Numbered from the stretch's first letter, positions 17,424-26,343 are shown. The stretch: DNA of 64,000 nt from Antricoccus suffuscus (GCF_003003235.1 NZ_PVUE01000007.1:124001-188000), one strand, 5' to 3'. Made by a program: numbers and translations. Notes: generated by a model from the sequence alone, not told the origin.

Positions 17424-18850
17424 CGGCGTACCTTCGCGATCCATCCGCGCACCCGGCTGGGGAGGACTATCCGTGGCAGTATGACGGACGGCCGGCGGTG
17501 TCTGCGTGCGCCCGCGATCACGCCGGCGCCGTACGCCGCTCGGTCGAGGGCCTGCATCGCGAGGTACGTCGGCGCGTTCACGACCCCCGTGCCTCGCCGC
17601 CGCAGGTCGAGGTACGCCGGAAGCATCCATGCGGCGACTGCGGCATATCGGCCACCGCGTTGCCGCCACCCGAATCCCATCAGTATCGGGATGGCGGCCG
17701 GCGCGAACTGCTGCAGCCAACGCGTCACGCCGGACACGCTTTGTACGACGCCGCGGCCGCTGTCGCGCAACGCATCATTGGTCGGTAGATCCCGCGCGAC
17801 GAGCTGCCGTCGGTAGAGCGCAAAGCTCAACACCGCCGCGACGCCAGCCGGAATCGGACGTGCGATCAGTGCGAGTGTCGCCGCGGCGAGCGGGAGCGGC
17901 CGGAAGATCGCGGGGGACAACATCCCAGGATGCCGTACGTCGAGCGCCGCGGCAGAGGTCCCGTAGTCGAAACGGCGACGTAGCCAGGCGGTGGTCGTGG
18001 TTGGTTCACGGTGTGACACTTGCACCGCAGGCTCGTAGCGTACTGACCATCCGGCTGCCCGTAGTCGCCAGACCAGATCGACATCCTCGCCGTACCTCAT
18101 CGACTCATCAAACCTGAAATCGACCGCACGTAGGAGAAGTACGGCGCTCGGCACGTATGAGACACGCCCTTGGGCGGTCACGTTGGCCGGCTCGGAGCCG
18201 AGGTCGAGCGGAGTGGCCTCGCGAGTGAACGATCCGACCGTGCCGTCGTTGGTGCCAGCGGCCGACCCGACTATGCGCGGCGCCACGGCAGCCACCAATG
18301 GGTCGTCAAAATGTGGCACAAGTGTGTCGAGCCAGCGCGCGCCGACCAGGCAGTCGCTGTCGACGAACGCCGCGATTGGTGTGGAAATCGCTTGCAGGCC
18401 GGCGTTGCGCGCGCCTGCCGGGCCACGATTGCGCTCGAGCCTGACTACGTCGGCGTCGTAACGGCCCGCGATCTGCGCGGTTCCCGTGGCATCGCTAGAC
18501 GCATCGTCGACGACTACAATTGCCACATTGCTGCTGTATAAGCGAAGTGCCGCTAGGCATGCCGCTAGATCTTGCGGGCGATCGCGAACCGGTACGACGA
18601 TCGTCACGACCTCGCGCGAAACTGAAATGGGCTGCACGACCGGATGCACCATTCCGGTCTCGAGAAGCTGACGGGCCAGGGTCCGCGCGCCCGCAGAGGA
18701 AGCGGGGCCTGACATGAGCTCGGACCAGGCATGCATAGCGGCGGGGTTTAGGCGCAGGGCGCGACGCGGGCTCCCGCCGATGAGGACGCCGTCGTAGGTG
18801 CGGGTGTCGTTGTCGCGGCGTACGACGAAGCCCTTAGGCACCATCGTCAT
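17420..18850 (-). CDS. mftF: MftF, mycofactocin family-2 glycosyltransferase
   Basis: A 476-residue protein with an N-terminal PqqD-like segment (about 1-85), then a GT2 catalytic domain starting VTIVVPVRDRPQDL with VVVDDASSD, the NRGPAGARNAGL motif and the metal-binding DSD in AAFVDSDCLVG. A GEDVDLVWRL motif follows, then hydrophobic C-terminal helices. MftF attaches a beta-1,4-glucan chain to premycofactocin. The length equals the mycobacterial protein (about 470). The start overlaps the mftE stop by 4 bases (ATGA) and its own stop overlaps the mftG start the same way. Confidence 0.95.
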   Translation of the reverse strand: MTMVPKGFVVRRDNDTRTYDGVLIGGSPRRALRLNPAAMHAWSELMSGPASSAGARTLARQLLETGMVHPVVQPISVSREVVTIVVPVRDRPQDLAACLAALRLYSSNVAIVVVDDASSDATGTAQIAGRYDADVVRLERNRGPAGARNAGLQAISTPIAAFVDSDCLVGARWLDTLVPHFDDPLVAAVAPRIVGSAAGTNDGTVGSFTREATPLDLGSEPANVTAQGRVSYVPSAVLLLRAVDFRFDESMRYGEDVDLVWRLRAAGWSVRYEPAVQVSHREPTTTTAWLRRRFDYGTSAAALDVRHPGMLSPAIFRPLPLAAATLALIARPIPAGVAAVLSFALYRRQLVARDLPTNDALRDSGRGVVQSVSGVTRWLQQFAPAAIPILMGFGWRQRGGRYAAVAAWMLPAYLDLRRRGTGVVNAPTYLAMQALDRAAYGAGVIAGARRHRRPSVILPRIVLPSRVRGWIAKVRR

Positions 18851-19599
18851 TGCGGCCGGCCCGCCCGCCAGCGGTCGAAGTCGGCGACCAGCGATTCGTT
18901 CAGCTCGCGAAGCAGTCGCGCGCCGTCCTCGGCCGAAGCGGTGGTCGGGTCGCCAAGTACACCGTTGGGTGCCACGGCTCGAGTCCCGCCACGACGCATG
19001 TCGGAGATCAATTCCCGCAACGGCTTGGTGTTGCCGACTTCTGCGCGCGACATATCTACACCCTGCGGATGCAGCCGCAGCATCATCGAGGTCTCAGCGT
19101 GTCCGGCGTGCGCATCGCCGACGTACGACGTGGACCACGCGCGTACCCGCCGAGACTCGAGTCTCATCAACTCGCAGGCGCGCTCCAGCGGTTGCTGGTT
19201 GCCGCCGTGCCCGTTGACGATGAACACCCCGGAGAACGTCTCGGTCGCCGACCTGCAGAACTCGACCAGCACATGCTCCAACGCGCCTTGTCCGATGGAC
19301 ACGGTGCCGGCGAACCCGGCGTGTTCGCCGCTGGACCCATACGGCATCAATGGGGCGAGTACGACGTCGTCGCGGCGTTGTGCCGCCAACTCGCGAGCCA
19401 GATACTCGGCGATCAGCGCGTCAACCGACACCGGGAGGTGTGGACCGTGTTGTTCGGTAGAGCCGAGCGGCAGGACCAGGGTGGCGTCACGGTCGAGGTC
19501 GCCCGAGCCCAGCCAGCGCAGCTCGTTGGCTTTAACGTCCGGCGAAGTGGTCGCCATAACGACCGCTTCACCGGACGCAACAGCTTCGCTAGCGGTCAC
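18847..19599 (-). CDS. mftE: MftE, mycofactocin precursor peptidase (creatininase fold)
   Basis: A 250-residue member of the creatininase family. Metal ligands are visible in PLGSTEQHGPHLPVSVD, VNGHGGNQQPLER and HAGHAETSMML. In the mycofactocin pathway MftE cuts the MftC-modified peptide to release the C-terminal Val-Tyr-derived lactam (AHDP). The start is GTG at 19599, overlapping the TGA of the upstream oxidoreductase as GTGA, which makes the coupled start convincing. The first 20 or so residues are variable. Confidence 0.95.
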   Translation of the reverse strand: MTASEAVASGEAVVMATTSPDVKANELRWLGSGDLDRDATLVLPLGSTEQHGPHLPVSVDALIAEYLARELAAQRRDDVVLAPLMPYGSSGEHAGFAGTVSIGQGALEHVLVEFCRSATETFSGVFIVNGHGGNQQPLERACELMRLESRRVRAWSTSYVGDAHAGHAETSMMLRLHPQGVDMSRAEVGNTKPLRELISDMRRGGTRAVAPNGVLGDPTTASAEDGARLLRELNESLVADFDRWRAGRPQ

Positions 19600-22500
19600 A
19601 GCGACGCACCCACTTCCGCGCCTTCAAAGATCGCCGCGTCGGCGCGCCGAGGTGCGACACAGTCACCGATTCGTCGTACCTCAAAGTCGGCCTCCGCAAG
19701 ACTTTGCCACAGCTCGTCGGCTGGGCGTTGTTGTATGGCGCAGACTATCCAGTCGCACTGGAGGCGTTCGATAGTGTCCGTCGGATGGTGATGCAGCGTC
19801 AGTTCGAGTCCGCGCTCACGCGCGCTGACCGCGCTCGCGACGACATCGGTCCGCGTCGTGATTCCGAGGGCGTGCGCGCGGGCGTGCCACCGCGGAAGGT
19901 CAAGCGTCAGGCCGAGATCTTGACCGATCACCATCGCCGGTGTGACTACCTCGACCTGGCAACCGCGCTCGGCGAGTAGCTCAGCAACGGACGTTCCTTG
20001 GTGAAATCCCAGCTCGTCGACGACGACGACCCGTCCGCGCGGCTCGGCCGAGCGGTCAAGCACGTCGCGCACATCGACGACCCGCGCATTGCCGGCAGCC
20101 CAGGTGGGGGCTGCCGGACGCGCACCGGTCGCGACTACGACGACGTCCGGGTTGGCTCGTTGGATTGCGTCCGCATCGAGTCGGGTGCCGAGATCCAGTG
20201 AGATGCCGCGGCGGCGCACCTCGGACAGCAAGTTGTCCACGAGGGTGCCAAACTCGGCGCGGTGCGGCGCCTGTGCGGCAAGCCTGACCTGACCACCGGG
20301 TGAGAATGCGGCCTCGACGATGCGGACCCGATGACCGGCCGCCGATGCGCTTATCGCTGCCTGCAACCCGGCCGGACCGGCCCCGACGACCAGGACGTCT
20401 CGCGCTGCACGGGTTGGCCGCAGGGTGAGCGACTCCCGCCCGGCAGCGGGATTGACAACGCAACCGAGCGCCCGGTTCATGCCGACATTGCCGACACACT
20501 CCTGGTTGCAGGACAAACAGGTGCTTATGGTCGGGCCGGCACCATCGGTAGCGGCCGACTTGACGGCGAAGTCCGGATCGGCGATTTGACCGCGCACCAC
20601 GCCGATCAGGTCGGCCTGCCCGGCGGCAAGCGCCTCTTCGGCATCCTTGGGGTCCTTGAATCGGCCCACACCGATGACCGGGATATCAACGGCAGCGCGG
20701 ATGGCGGCCGGAATGTGTCGCGCATAGTCCGGTGGTACCCGCATGCTCGGGATGACCAGGTCGAGGGTCGACGTGGCGACGCCGACCGTCGTATTGATGA
20801 CGTCGACCTGCCTGGTATCGGCCAGAATCTCGGCAAGCGCGACCGCCTCGTCGAGGGTCGTACCGTTATCGACCCGCTCTTCTCCGCTGATACGTACGCC
20901 GAGTGCCAGGCCCTCGCCGACCTCGCGGCGTACCGCGTCGATGATCTGCAACAGCAGTCTGGCGCGACCCCGCAGCGTCCCGCCGTACTCGTCGGTGCGC
21001 GTGTTGGTGGCCCGCGAAAGGAAGCACCGAAGGATGGAGGACTGGCTGCATTGCAGCTCAACGCCGTCGAACCCGCCGTCGGCGCAGTGCCGCGCTACCC
21101 TCGCGAACCCGTCGACAAGCTGCCGGATCTCGCGCGCCCCGACGGCGACGGGCACCTCGCGGAACATCGGGTCGGGTATCGCCGACGGGCCCCACACCGG
21201 CAGTCGTGAGTACATCCCCGATGCCTGTGGCCCGTTGTGATTGAGCTGCGCCATGATCTTCGCGTCGTACTCGTGCACGGCGCCGGTGATCTGTCGATAG
21301 CCGTCCACAACCTCCGGTCGGTAACCGCGGATCATCTTCTCGTAGGGCCAGTCGTTGGGATGAGTGGAGTGTTCTTCGGTGATGATCAGGCCGGCCCCGC
21401 CCCGCGCTCGCCGCGCGTAGTAGTCGACGTGCCGCGCGGTGGGCCGTCCGTCGACCGCGAAGTTGGTCAGGTGCGCGGCGAACACGATTCGATTGCGCAA
21501 CGTGAGGGGACCAACCCGTAGCGGTGAGTGCAGGTTTGGGTAGCGGGGCGTTCCTTGTCGACCGAAACTCCTTGTCACGCCTGATGTGCCGTCCCAAGGG
21601 GGAGCTTGCCGTGACAAGGGACGAGCGGCCGGCGGCGGCGCCGGGGAGGCGGGCGCGATTGGGGAGGCGGGCGTGAGTGGGGAGGTGAGCGCGAGCGCCC
21701 AGCGCCGGCCGTCCAGGATCGCTTCATGCACGGTGCGTGGCGCGACACAGTCGCCGATCCGGTCGATGCCGGCCGCGCCACCCAGCGGGTCGGCGTAAAG
21801 CCGATCCTTCGGCAATCGGTGCCCGGCATCGACGAACGCCTGGCACGCAAGCATTTCGTGCGCCCCGGTGTAGATGTCCTCGACGAGTACGCCGCCCGCG
21901 GTCACGTCACGAATTGTGCTGCACAGGCGTCGTACGACGCCGGCCCGTTGAAGGCGCGCGTTGGCGTCGGGTAGGTCGCCGGTCGCGGCCAGCATGGTGC
22001 CAGCGACCGGATCGGGGCTGACGAGGGTGACGGCGTACCCCCGCGCCGCGAGCACCTCACCGAGCCGTACGCCGATGGGCCCACCGATCGGATCACCGAC
22101 GACGATTGGGCCGTCGCCGCCGGACAACGCGTCGCCGGCCAGTACGGCGACCGGATCCAGCGCCCCGGACCAACGCGACGCGAACCGGCTTCCAGTTGCC
22201 AGTACGACGATGTCCCCGGCAGCGCGGCTTTCGCGGAGGCACTCCGCGTCGGCGACCGTGTTGAGCCGCAGGTCCACGCCCAGTCGTAGGCATTCGGTCA
22301 TCAGCCAGTCGACAAGTGGAGCGAAAGTCGCGCCATTGCCGCTGGCATCCAACGACGTGCCGCCAAGAACTCCGCCGACGTGCGCGTCGCGTTCAAGCAC
22401 GGTCACGGCGTACCCGCGCCGCGCGCAGACTCGTGCCGCCTCCAGACCCGCGACCCCGGCACCCACCACGACCACCCGACCCTTGGTAGGCGTGGCGACA

Positions 22501-23600
22501 TGCACGTCGAGGTCGGTGCTCTCGTGGCCGCTTCGTGGATCGCCGACGCAGCTGGCGATCGGGTTACGCGAGTCCCGCACCTGGCACTTTTGGTTGCACA
22601 GCACGCACGGCCGCGGCGTACCCAGCTCGGGTGTCCGAAGTTTCGCGACCAGCTCGGCGTCCGCGATCTGCGCCCGGGTCATTTCGATCAAGTCGGCGGC
22701 GCCAGAGCACAGCAGATCCTCGGCCAACTCGGCCGTCGTGATGCTGCCTTGCGCGGCGACGGGGATGTCGACCGCCGCACGGATCTGGGCAGTGAGCTCC
22801 CGGTTGAACCCTGCCGGAGTGTGCGCGTCGGGCCGGTAGTGGCCGGTGGAGTAGACGCCTCCGCGTACGACGGTGAGCAGGTCGGCGTACGCCGCGACCT
22901 CGATAGCCTGGGCGGTGGCGACCGCGGGGGTGATGCCGGCCCACGGGGTCCGTTCGTCGCAGCACAGGCGTACGGCGAGCACGCGGTCTGGCCCGAGTTC
23001 GCGCCGTACGGCGGTTAACACCGAACGGGTGAGCAGCATCGGGTCGGCGCCGTACTCGTCATCGCGGGTATTGGTGAGGCTGGACTGGAACTGCCGCAGC
23101 AGTGAGCGTGGACCGATGTCGACCTCGACGCCGGCCAATCCTGACCGCCGGGCAAGCGCCGCAGCATCGGCGAATCCGCTCACCAGCTTGGCGATCTGTG
23201 CGGTGCCTATCCGCAGGGGCTGTTCGCGGGTCACCGGGTCGGCGAACCGGGACGGTCCCCACAGCACGCCGCGGGAGTACGCCGTGGAGCCTTGCAGCCC
23301 GGTGTGTCCGAGGCTCGCCAGCACCCGAGTGTCGTACGGCGTGCACGCGGCCGCTATGTCCTGCCAGCCCGGACCGCAGTCGGTCGCCAGCGGCGCACGT
23401 TCGTAGGGCCAGTCGCCCGGGTGCACCGACGCGGTCTCGATGATGATCGCGCCGACCCCGGCTGCGGCGCGGCGTTGGTAGTACGCGACATGGCGCGCGG
23501 ACAGCGCGCGATTGTCACCGAGGTTGGTAACGTGCGGACCGAATATGACGCGGTTGCTGAAGCGGGTCTCGCCTAGGGAAACCGGTTGCAGCAGGCGCAT
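19596..23600 (-). CDS. Fused tandem FadH/OYE-type oxidoreductases of the mycofactocin system
   Basis: A single 1334-residue frame holding two complete FadH-like enzymes. Residues 1-640: FMN TIM barrel, Fe-S motif C332-x2-C335-x3-C339-x11-C351, and an FAD/NAD domain with VVVVGAGVAGLEAAR (376-390). Residues about 641-690: Pro/Ala/Ser-rich linker. Residues 691-1334: second barrel (NTRTDEYGG at 866-874), Fe-S cysteines 1028, 1031, 1035 and 1047, and VLVVGAGPAGLQAA (1069-1082). Two separate FadH/OYE families, 1 and 2, are known partners of mycofactocin clusters; here they appear joined. The FadH catalytic Tyr (HGY/EGY) position reads RS at 165-166 and SS at 854-855. It sits between mftC and mftE, where mftD often lies, and no LldD-like mftD is seen in the window. 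Confidence 0.9.
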   Translation of the reverse strand: MRLLQPVSLGETRFSNRVIFGPHVTNLGDNRALSARHVAYYQRRAAAGVGAIIIETASVHPGDWPYERAPLATDCGPGWQDIAAACTPYDTRVLASLGHTGLQGSTAYSRGVLWGPSRFADPVTREQPLRIGTAQIAKLVSGFADAAALARRSGLAGVEVDIGPRSLLRQFQSSLTNTRDDEYGADPMLLTRSVLTAVRRELGPDRVLAVRLCCDERTPWAGITPAVATAQAIEVAAYADLLTVVRGGVYSTGHYRPDAHTPAGFNRELTAQIRAAVDIPVAAQGSITTAELAEDLLCSGAADLIEMTRAQIADAELVAKLRTPELGTPRPCVLCNQKCQVRDSRNPIASCVGDPRSGHESTDLDVHVATPTKGRVVVVGAGVAGLEAARVCARRGYAVTVLERDAHVGGVLGGTSLDASGNGATFAPLVDWLMTECLRLGVDLRLNTVADAECLRESRAAGDIVVLATGSRFASRWSGALDPVAVLAGDALSGGDGPIVVGDPIGGPIGVRLGEVLAARGYAVTLVSPDPVAGTMLAATGDLPDANARLQRAGVVRRLCSTIRDVTAGGVLVEDIYTGAHEMLACQAFVDAGHRLPKDRLYADPLGGAAGIDRIGDCVAPRTVHEAILDGRRWALALTSPLTPASPIAPASPAPPPAARPLSRQAPPWDGTSGVTRSFGRQGTPRYPNLHSPLRVGPLTLRNRIVFAAHLTNFAVDGRPTARHVDYYARRARGGAGLIITEEHSTHPNDWPYEKMIRGYRPEVVDGYRQITGAVHEYDAKIMAQLNHNGPQASGMYSRLPVWGPSAIPDPMFREVPVAVGAREIRQLVDGFARVARHCADGGFDGVELQCSQSSILRCFLSRATNTRTDEYGGTLRGRARLLLQIIDAVRREVGEGLALGVRISGEERVDNGTTLDEAVALAEILADTRQVDVINTTVGVATSTLDLVIPSMRVPPDYARHIPAAIRAAVDIPVIGVGRFKDPKDAEEALAAGQADLIGVVRGQIADPDFAVKSAATDGAGPTISTCLSCNQECVGNVGMNRALGCVVNPAAGRESLTLRPTRAARDVLVVGAGPAGLQAAISASAAGHRVRIVEAAFSPGGQVRLAAQAPHRAEFGTLVDNLLSEVRRRGISLDLGTRLDADAIQRANPDVVVVATGARPAAPTWAAGNARVVDVRDVLDRSAEPRGRVVVVDELGFHQGTSVAELLAERGCQVEVVTPAMVIGQDLGLTLDLPRWHARAHALGITTRTDVVASAVSARERGLELTLHHHPTDTIERLQCDWIVCAIQQRPADELWQSLAEADFEVRRIGDCVAPRRADAAIFEGAEVGASL

Positions 23601-23603
23601 CGC

Positions 23604-24866
23604 CTACTGCTGATCGGGGGTGAATCCCGCCAGCGGGCTCTCTGCGCAGGCCCGGTCGGGCACGCTGACGCCGGGCGCCGCCACGGCATCCGGTGGCCGG
23701 CGGGTCAGCGTGATCGGCACCGGACCCGACGTGCGCGGACGCGGGGACGTGCGGTGCGAGTGGTCCAGCGACGACTTCGGTGCGTCGCCGCGTGAGGCGT
23801 TCGCGAGCGCTTCCTCGCCGTACCCCTTGACGCACTCGGGGTCCGGGCCATCGAGCGGCAGGCCGGTGAAGAACTTCGCGGCCATGCAGCCACCGCGGCA
23901 GGCGTCGTACGCCGAACAGCTGGTGCACGCGCCGCCGGTCTGCGGGCTGCGCAGCTCGGTGAACAGCTCCGACTCGCGCCACACGGTGGCGAATCCACCC
24001 TCGGAGCGGACGTTGCCGGCCAGGAAGTTGTCGTGGATTGCGAACGGGCATGCGTAGACGTCGCCGACCGGATCGATCAGGCAGACCACCCGTCCCGCGC
24101 CGCAGAGGTTGAGGCCAGGCAGCGACTCGCCGTACGCCGCGAGGTGGAAGAAGGAGTCGCCGGTCAGCACGTTTTCACCGTGCAGGACGAGCCAGTCGTA
24201 GAGCTGGCGCTGTTGTGGCTGGGTCATGTGCAACTCGTCCCAGACGTCGGCGCCGCGACCGGACGGACGAAGCCGGGTGAGGCGCAGCTGGGCGCCGTAC
24301 TTGTCGGCGATGGCCTTGAAGTCGTCGAGCTGGTCGACGTTCTGGCGGGTCATCACGACCGAGATCTTGAAGTCCTTGAACCCCGCCTCGCTGAGGTTGG
24401 ACAGCGCCCGGATCGCGGTGTCGTAGGAGCCCGGGCCACGCACATGGTCGTTGATCTCGGCGGTCGCGCCGTCGAGCGAGATCTGGACGTCGACGTAGTC
24501 GCTCGCCGCGAGTCGCTGGGCGACCTCGGGAGTGATCTTGATGCCGTTGGTGGAGAACTTGACGCCGACCTGGTGATCGGTGGCGTAGTCGAGCAACTCC
24601 CAGAAGTCCGGCCGCACGGTCGGCTCGCCGCCGCCAATATTGACGTAGAAGACCTGCATGCGCTGCAGCTCGTCGATGACTCGCTTGCACTCATCGGTAG
24701 TCAGCTCATTGGGGTCACGCCGTCCGGAGCTGGACAGGCAGTGCACGCAAGAAAGGTTGCACGCGTAGGTGAGCTCCCAGGTCAGACAGATGGGAGAGTT
24801 GAGCCCGTACTGGAACTGGTCGACGAGTGGAAGTGTGCTGGGCGGGGAGGTGTCGAGAGCGGTCAC
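23604..24866 (-). CDS. mftC: MftC, radical SAM maturase of mycofactocin
   Basis: A 420-residue radical SAM/SPASM enzyme. The SAM cluster is C36-x3-C40-x2-C43 (YACNLSCVHCLSSSG), and the C-terminal SPASM cysteines are in LCGAGRVVC, VYACPF and GGACTSCSAYDACRGGC. MftC decarboxylates the C-terminal Tyr of MftA and then cross-links it to the adjacent Val, with MftB presenting the substrate. It is about 30 residues longer than mycobacterial MftC owing to a low-complexity tail after residue 360. It begins 4 bases after the mftB stop. Confidence 0.97.
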   Translation of the reverse strand: MTALDTSPPSTLPLVDQFQYGLNSPICLTWELTYACNLSCVHCLSSSGRRDPNELTTDECKRVIDELQRMQVFYVNIGGGEPTVRPDFWELLDYATDHQVGVKFSTNGIKITPEVAQRLAASDYVDVQISLDGATAEINDHVRGPGSYDTAIRALSNLSEAGFKDFKISVVMTRQNVDQLDDFKAIADKYGAQLRLTRLRPSGRGADVWDELHMTQPQQRQLYDWLVLHGENVLTGDSFFHLAAYGESLPGLNLCGAGRVVCLIDPVGDVYACPFAIHDNFLAGNVRSEGGFATVWRESELFTELRSPQTGGACTSCSAYDACRGGCMAAKFFTGLPLDGPDPECVKGYGEEALANASRGDAPKSSLDHSHRTSPRPRTSGPVPITLTRRPPDAVAAPGVSVPDRACAESPLAGFTPDQQ

Positions 24867-24870
24867 GGGT

Positions 24871-25140
24871 CTACTTTCCGGTCTGGACGATCATGTCGGA
24901 GGTTGCAAGGGTGTTCAGCGCCGCGCGGTAGGTGTCGTACTGCGCCGCGGGTACGTCGGCGGCGACGAGCGCCGCGCGGGCGGTGGGCTGCTCGCCGAGG
25001 GACTGGACGATCTTCAGCAGCGTGGGGTTCTTGAGGAACGACAGCTTGCGAGTGTTGAAGTGGTAGAGCAGCGCGCCAAACCGTTCGGGACGCAGCGCGA
25101 CCCGGGGATGGACCTGCCACTGCTGGTCAAGGTCGAACAC
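24871..25140 (-). CDS. mftB: MftB, mycofactocin RiPP recognition chaperone
   Basis: An 89-residue PqqD-like RRE protein that binds the MftA leader and delivers it to MftC. The sequence begins VFDLDQQWQVHPRVALRPERFGALLYHF and continues RKLSFLKNPTLLKIV (both typical of MftB). The start is GTG at 25140; no strong ribosome binding site is visible, and translation may depend on mftA, whose stop is 33 bases upstream. Length is as in other MftB proteins (about 90-100). Confidence 0.95.
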   Translation of the reverse strand: MFDLDQQWQVHPRVALRPERFGALLYHFNTRKLSFLKNPTLLKIVQSLGEQPTARAALVAADVPAAQYDTYRAALNTLATSDMIVQTGK

Positions 25141-25173
25141 GATGGTTACGAGGTGCTTAGCGGTGTGCGATGT

Positions 25174-25299
25174 CTAGTAGACGCCGCACATGCCGTCGAT
25201 CGAGACCTCTTCGACGAGTACGTCGTCGGCCTGTACCGCCTCGGCCGGGGTGGTCGCGTCGTCGGCAACTTCCACATCGGTGGTTTCGGTGATGCTCAT
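25174..25299 (-). CDS. mftA: MftA, mycofactocin precursor peptide (41 residues)
   Basis: Read directly from the minus strand: ATG at 25299-25297, 41 codons, TAG at 25176-25174. The peptide starts MSITETTDVEVADDATTPAE, has the acidic MftB-binding region, and ends VSIDGMCGVY. This C-terminal core, with the final Val-Tyr that becomes the redox cofactor, is practically invariant among MftA peptides. AAGGGA lies 7 bases before the ATG. It is the first gene after a predicted promoter with an internal palindrome (25358-25386). Confidence 0.97.
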   Translation of the reverse strand: MSITETTDVEVADDATTPAEAVQADDVLVEEVSIDGMCGVY

Positions 25300-25357
25300 G
25301 AGAATTCCCTTCGCATATGCAGATCGCGATCGCCGGCCACTGCGGCCGACTGTACTG

Positions 25358-25386
25358 ACGCTATCCGCGCGTGATCACGCTAACAA
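25358..25386 (-). promoter_or_regulatory. mftA promoter with palindrome in its spacer
   Basis: On the minus strand TTGTTA (25386-25381) and TAGCGT (25363-25358) are separated by 17 bases, a standard spacing. The perfect 12-bp palindrome GCGTGATCACGC (25369-25380) fills the spacer directly after the -35 box. A bound dimer there would block RNA polymerase, so repression is likely. A second symmetric site, GATCGCGATC (25322-25331), lies in the leader. Confidence 0.55.
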
Positions 25387-25411
25387 GCCCCCACGCCCGA
25401 ATGAACTGCGG

Positions 25412-26146
25412 TCACCGTATGAGCTCGCGGACAACTGACGGAATGGTCGCGAATGACTCGGGCGCGGCCCACTTGGCGTTGCAGCGCGCCGCGAATGCCG
25501 CGGCCTCGTCGTGATCGTCGTACGGCGCGATGATGCGCAGATTCTCGATCTGCCCCGCGACCCGGTCGGCGTCGTTGTCGTCGGTCGCGCGGCAGTCGGA
25601 CATCAGCAGCACGACTTTGCGGGTCGCGCGTGCCCGGCTCAACTCGGCGTGTGCCGCTGCCAGTGCGTCACGCAGTCCGGTGATGCCGTGGCCGCGCAAG
25701 GACAGCACCCGGTCGATCACCGTTTCGTTAGACGACGACGAGGTGATCCGACGCAGGAACGCCGGGTTCTTCGCGAACGCGATCACTGCGTGTTCTTGCG
25801 GTGCCCGCAGGCAGACGGCCGAGGCCAGCAACGACGCCGCGGCCAGCCGGGCACCGTTCATCGAACCCGACGCGTCGATGACCAGACAGACCGCGAGCGG
25901 CGGCTTGGCCCATGCCCTCGAGCGTAGATCTTCGATGTTGGGCGAATGCCCTTGTGCCTTTGCCTCGATGATTGCCTCGAGGCTGTCGTCCACATCGATA
26001 TCGAACTCTGCTTTGGACGGCAGTAGCCGCGCGACGCCGGTGCCGTCGGCCTTGTTTTCGCGGCTCAACTGCAGCAACAGCGACGCAGCGAGCCGCTTCG
26101 CCTGCTCACGCAGGCGCTCGTCGGTCGCGTGCACCATGTTGGCCAC
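25412..26146 (-). CDS. VWA-domain (CoxE/MoxR-partner type) protein
   Basis: From the first canonical start (GTG 26146) the product is 244 residues. It contains a von Willebrand A domain with MIDAS motif VIDASGSMN, followed by LLSDCRATD. The frame stays open upstream to a TGA at 26377-26375 and encodes conserved-looking sequence (RSQLSKNPSFAEISPEVGTL and more) that homologues, as I recall them, carry at their N-terminus, yet I find no ATG, GTG or TTG there. True length may be near 300 residues. It follows the moxR ATPase; such pairs act as metal- or cofactor-insertion chaperones. The client here may be the alcohol dehydrogenases or mycofactocin enzymes (inference). Confidence 0.8.
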   Translation of the reverse strand: MANMVHATDERLREQAKRLAASLLLQLSRENKADGTGVARLLPSKAEFDIDVDDSLEAIIEAKAQGHSPNIEDLRSRAWAKPPLAVCLVIDASGSMNGARLAAASLLASAVCLRAPQEHAVIAFAKNPAFLRRITSSSSNETVIDRVLSLRGHGITGLRDALAAAHAELSRARATRKVVLLMSDCRATDDNDADRVAGQIENLRIIAPYDDHDEAAAFAARCNAKWAAPESFATIPSVVRELIR

Positions 26147-26343
26147 GAGTTCCAGAGTGCCTTCGGTGTCCGAGTCCAGCGCCTGACTCAGTGCATCCAG
26201 GTCCAGAGTGCCGACTTCGGGGGAGATCTCCGCGAATGACGGGTTCTTCGACAGCTGGCTGCGCCCGACTGTGGAAGGGCGCGGTCCGGTCTTCGACGGC
26301 GGCTTCTTCTGACCGCCCTCATTGCTGGGCTTCGGGTCGCCCG

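Noticed and set aside
16035-17720. Longer MftG frame starting at 17720
   Set aside because: The first 99 codons are in another frame of mftF and Arg/Pro-rich; ATG 17423 overlaps the mftF stop and begins at the FAD motif.
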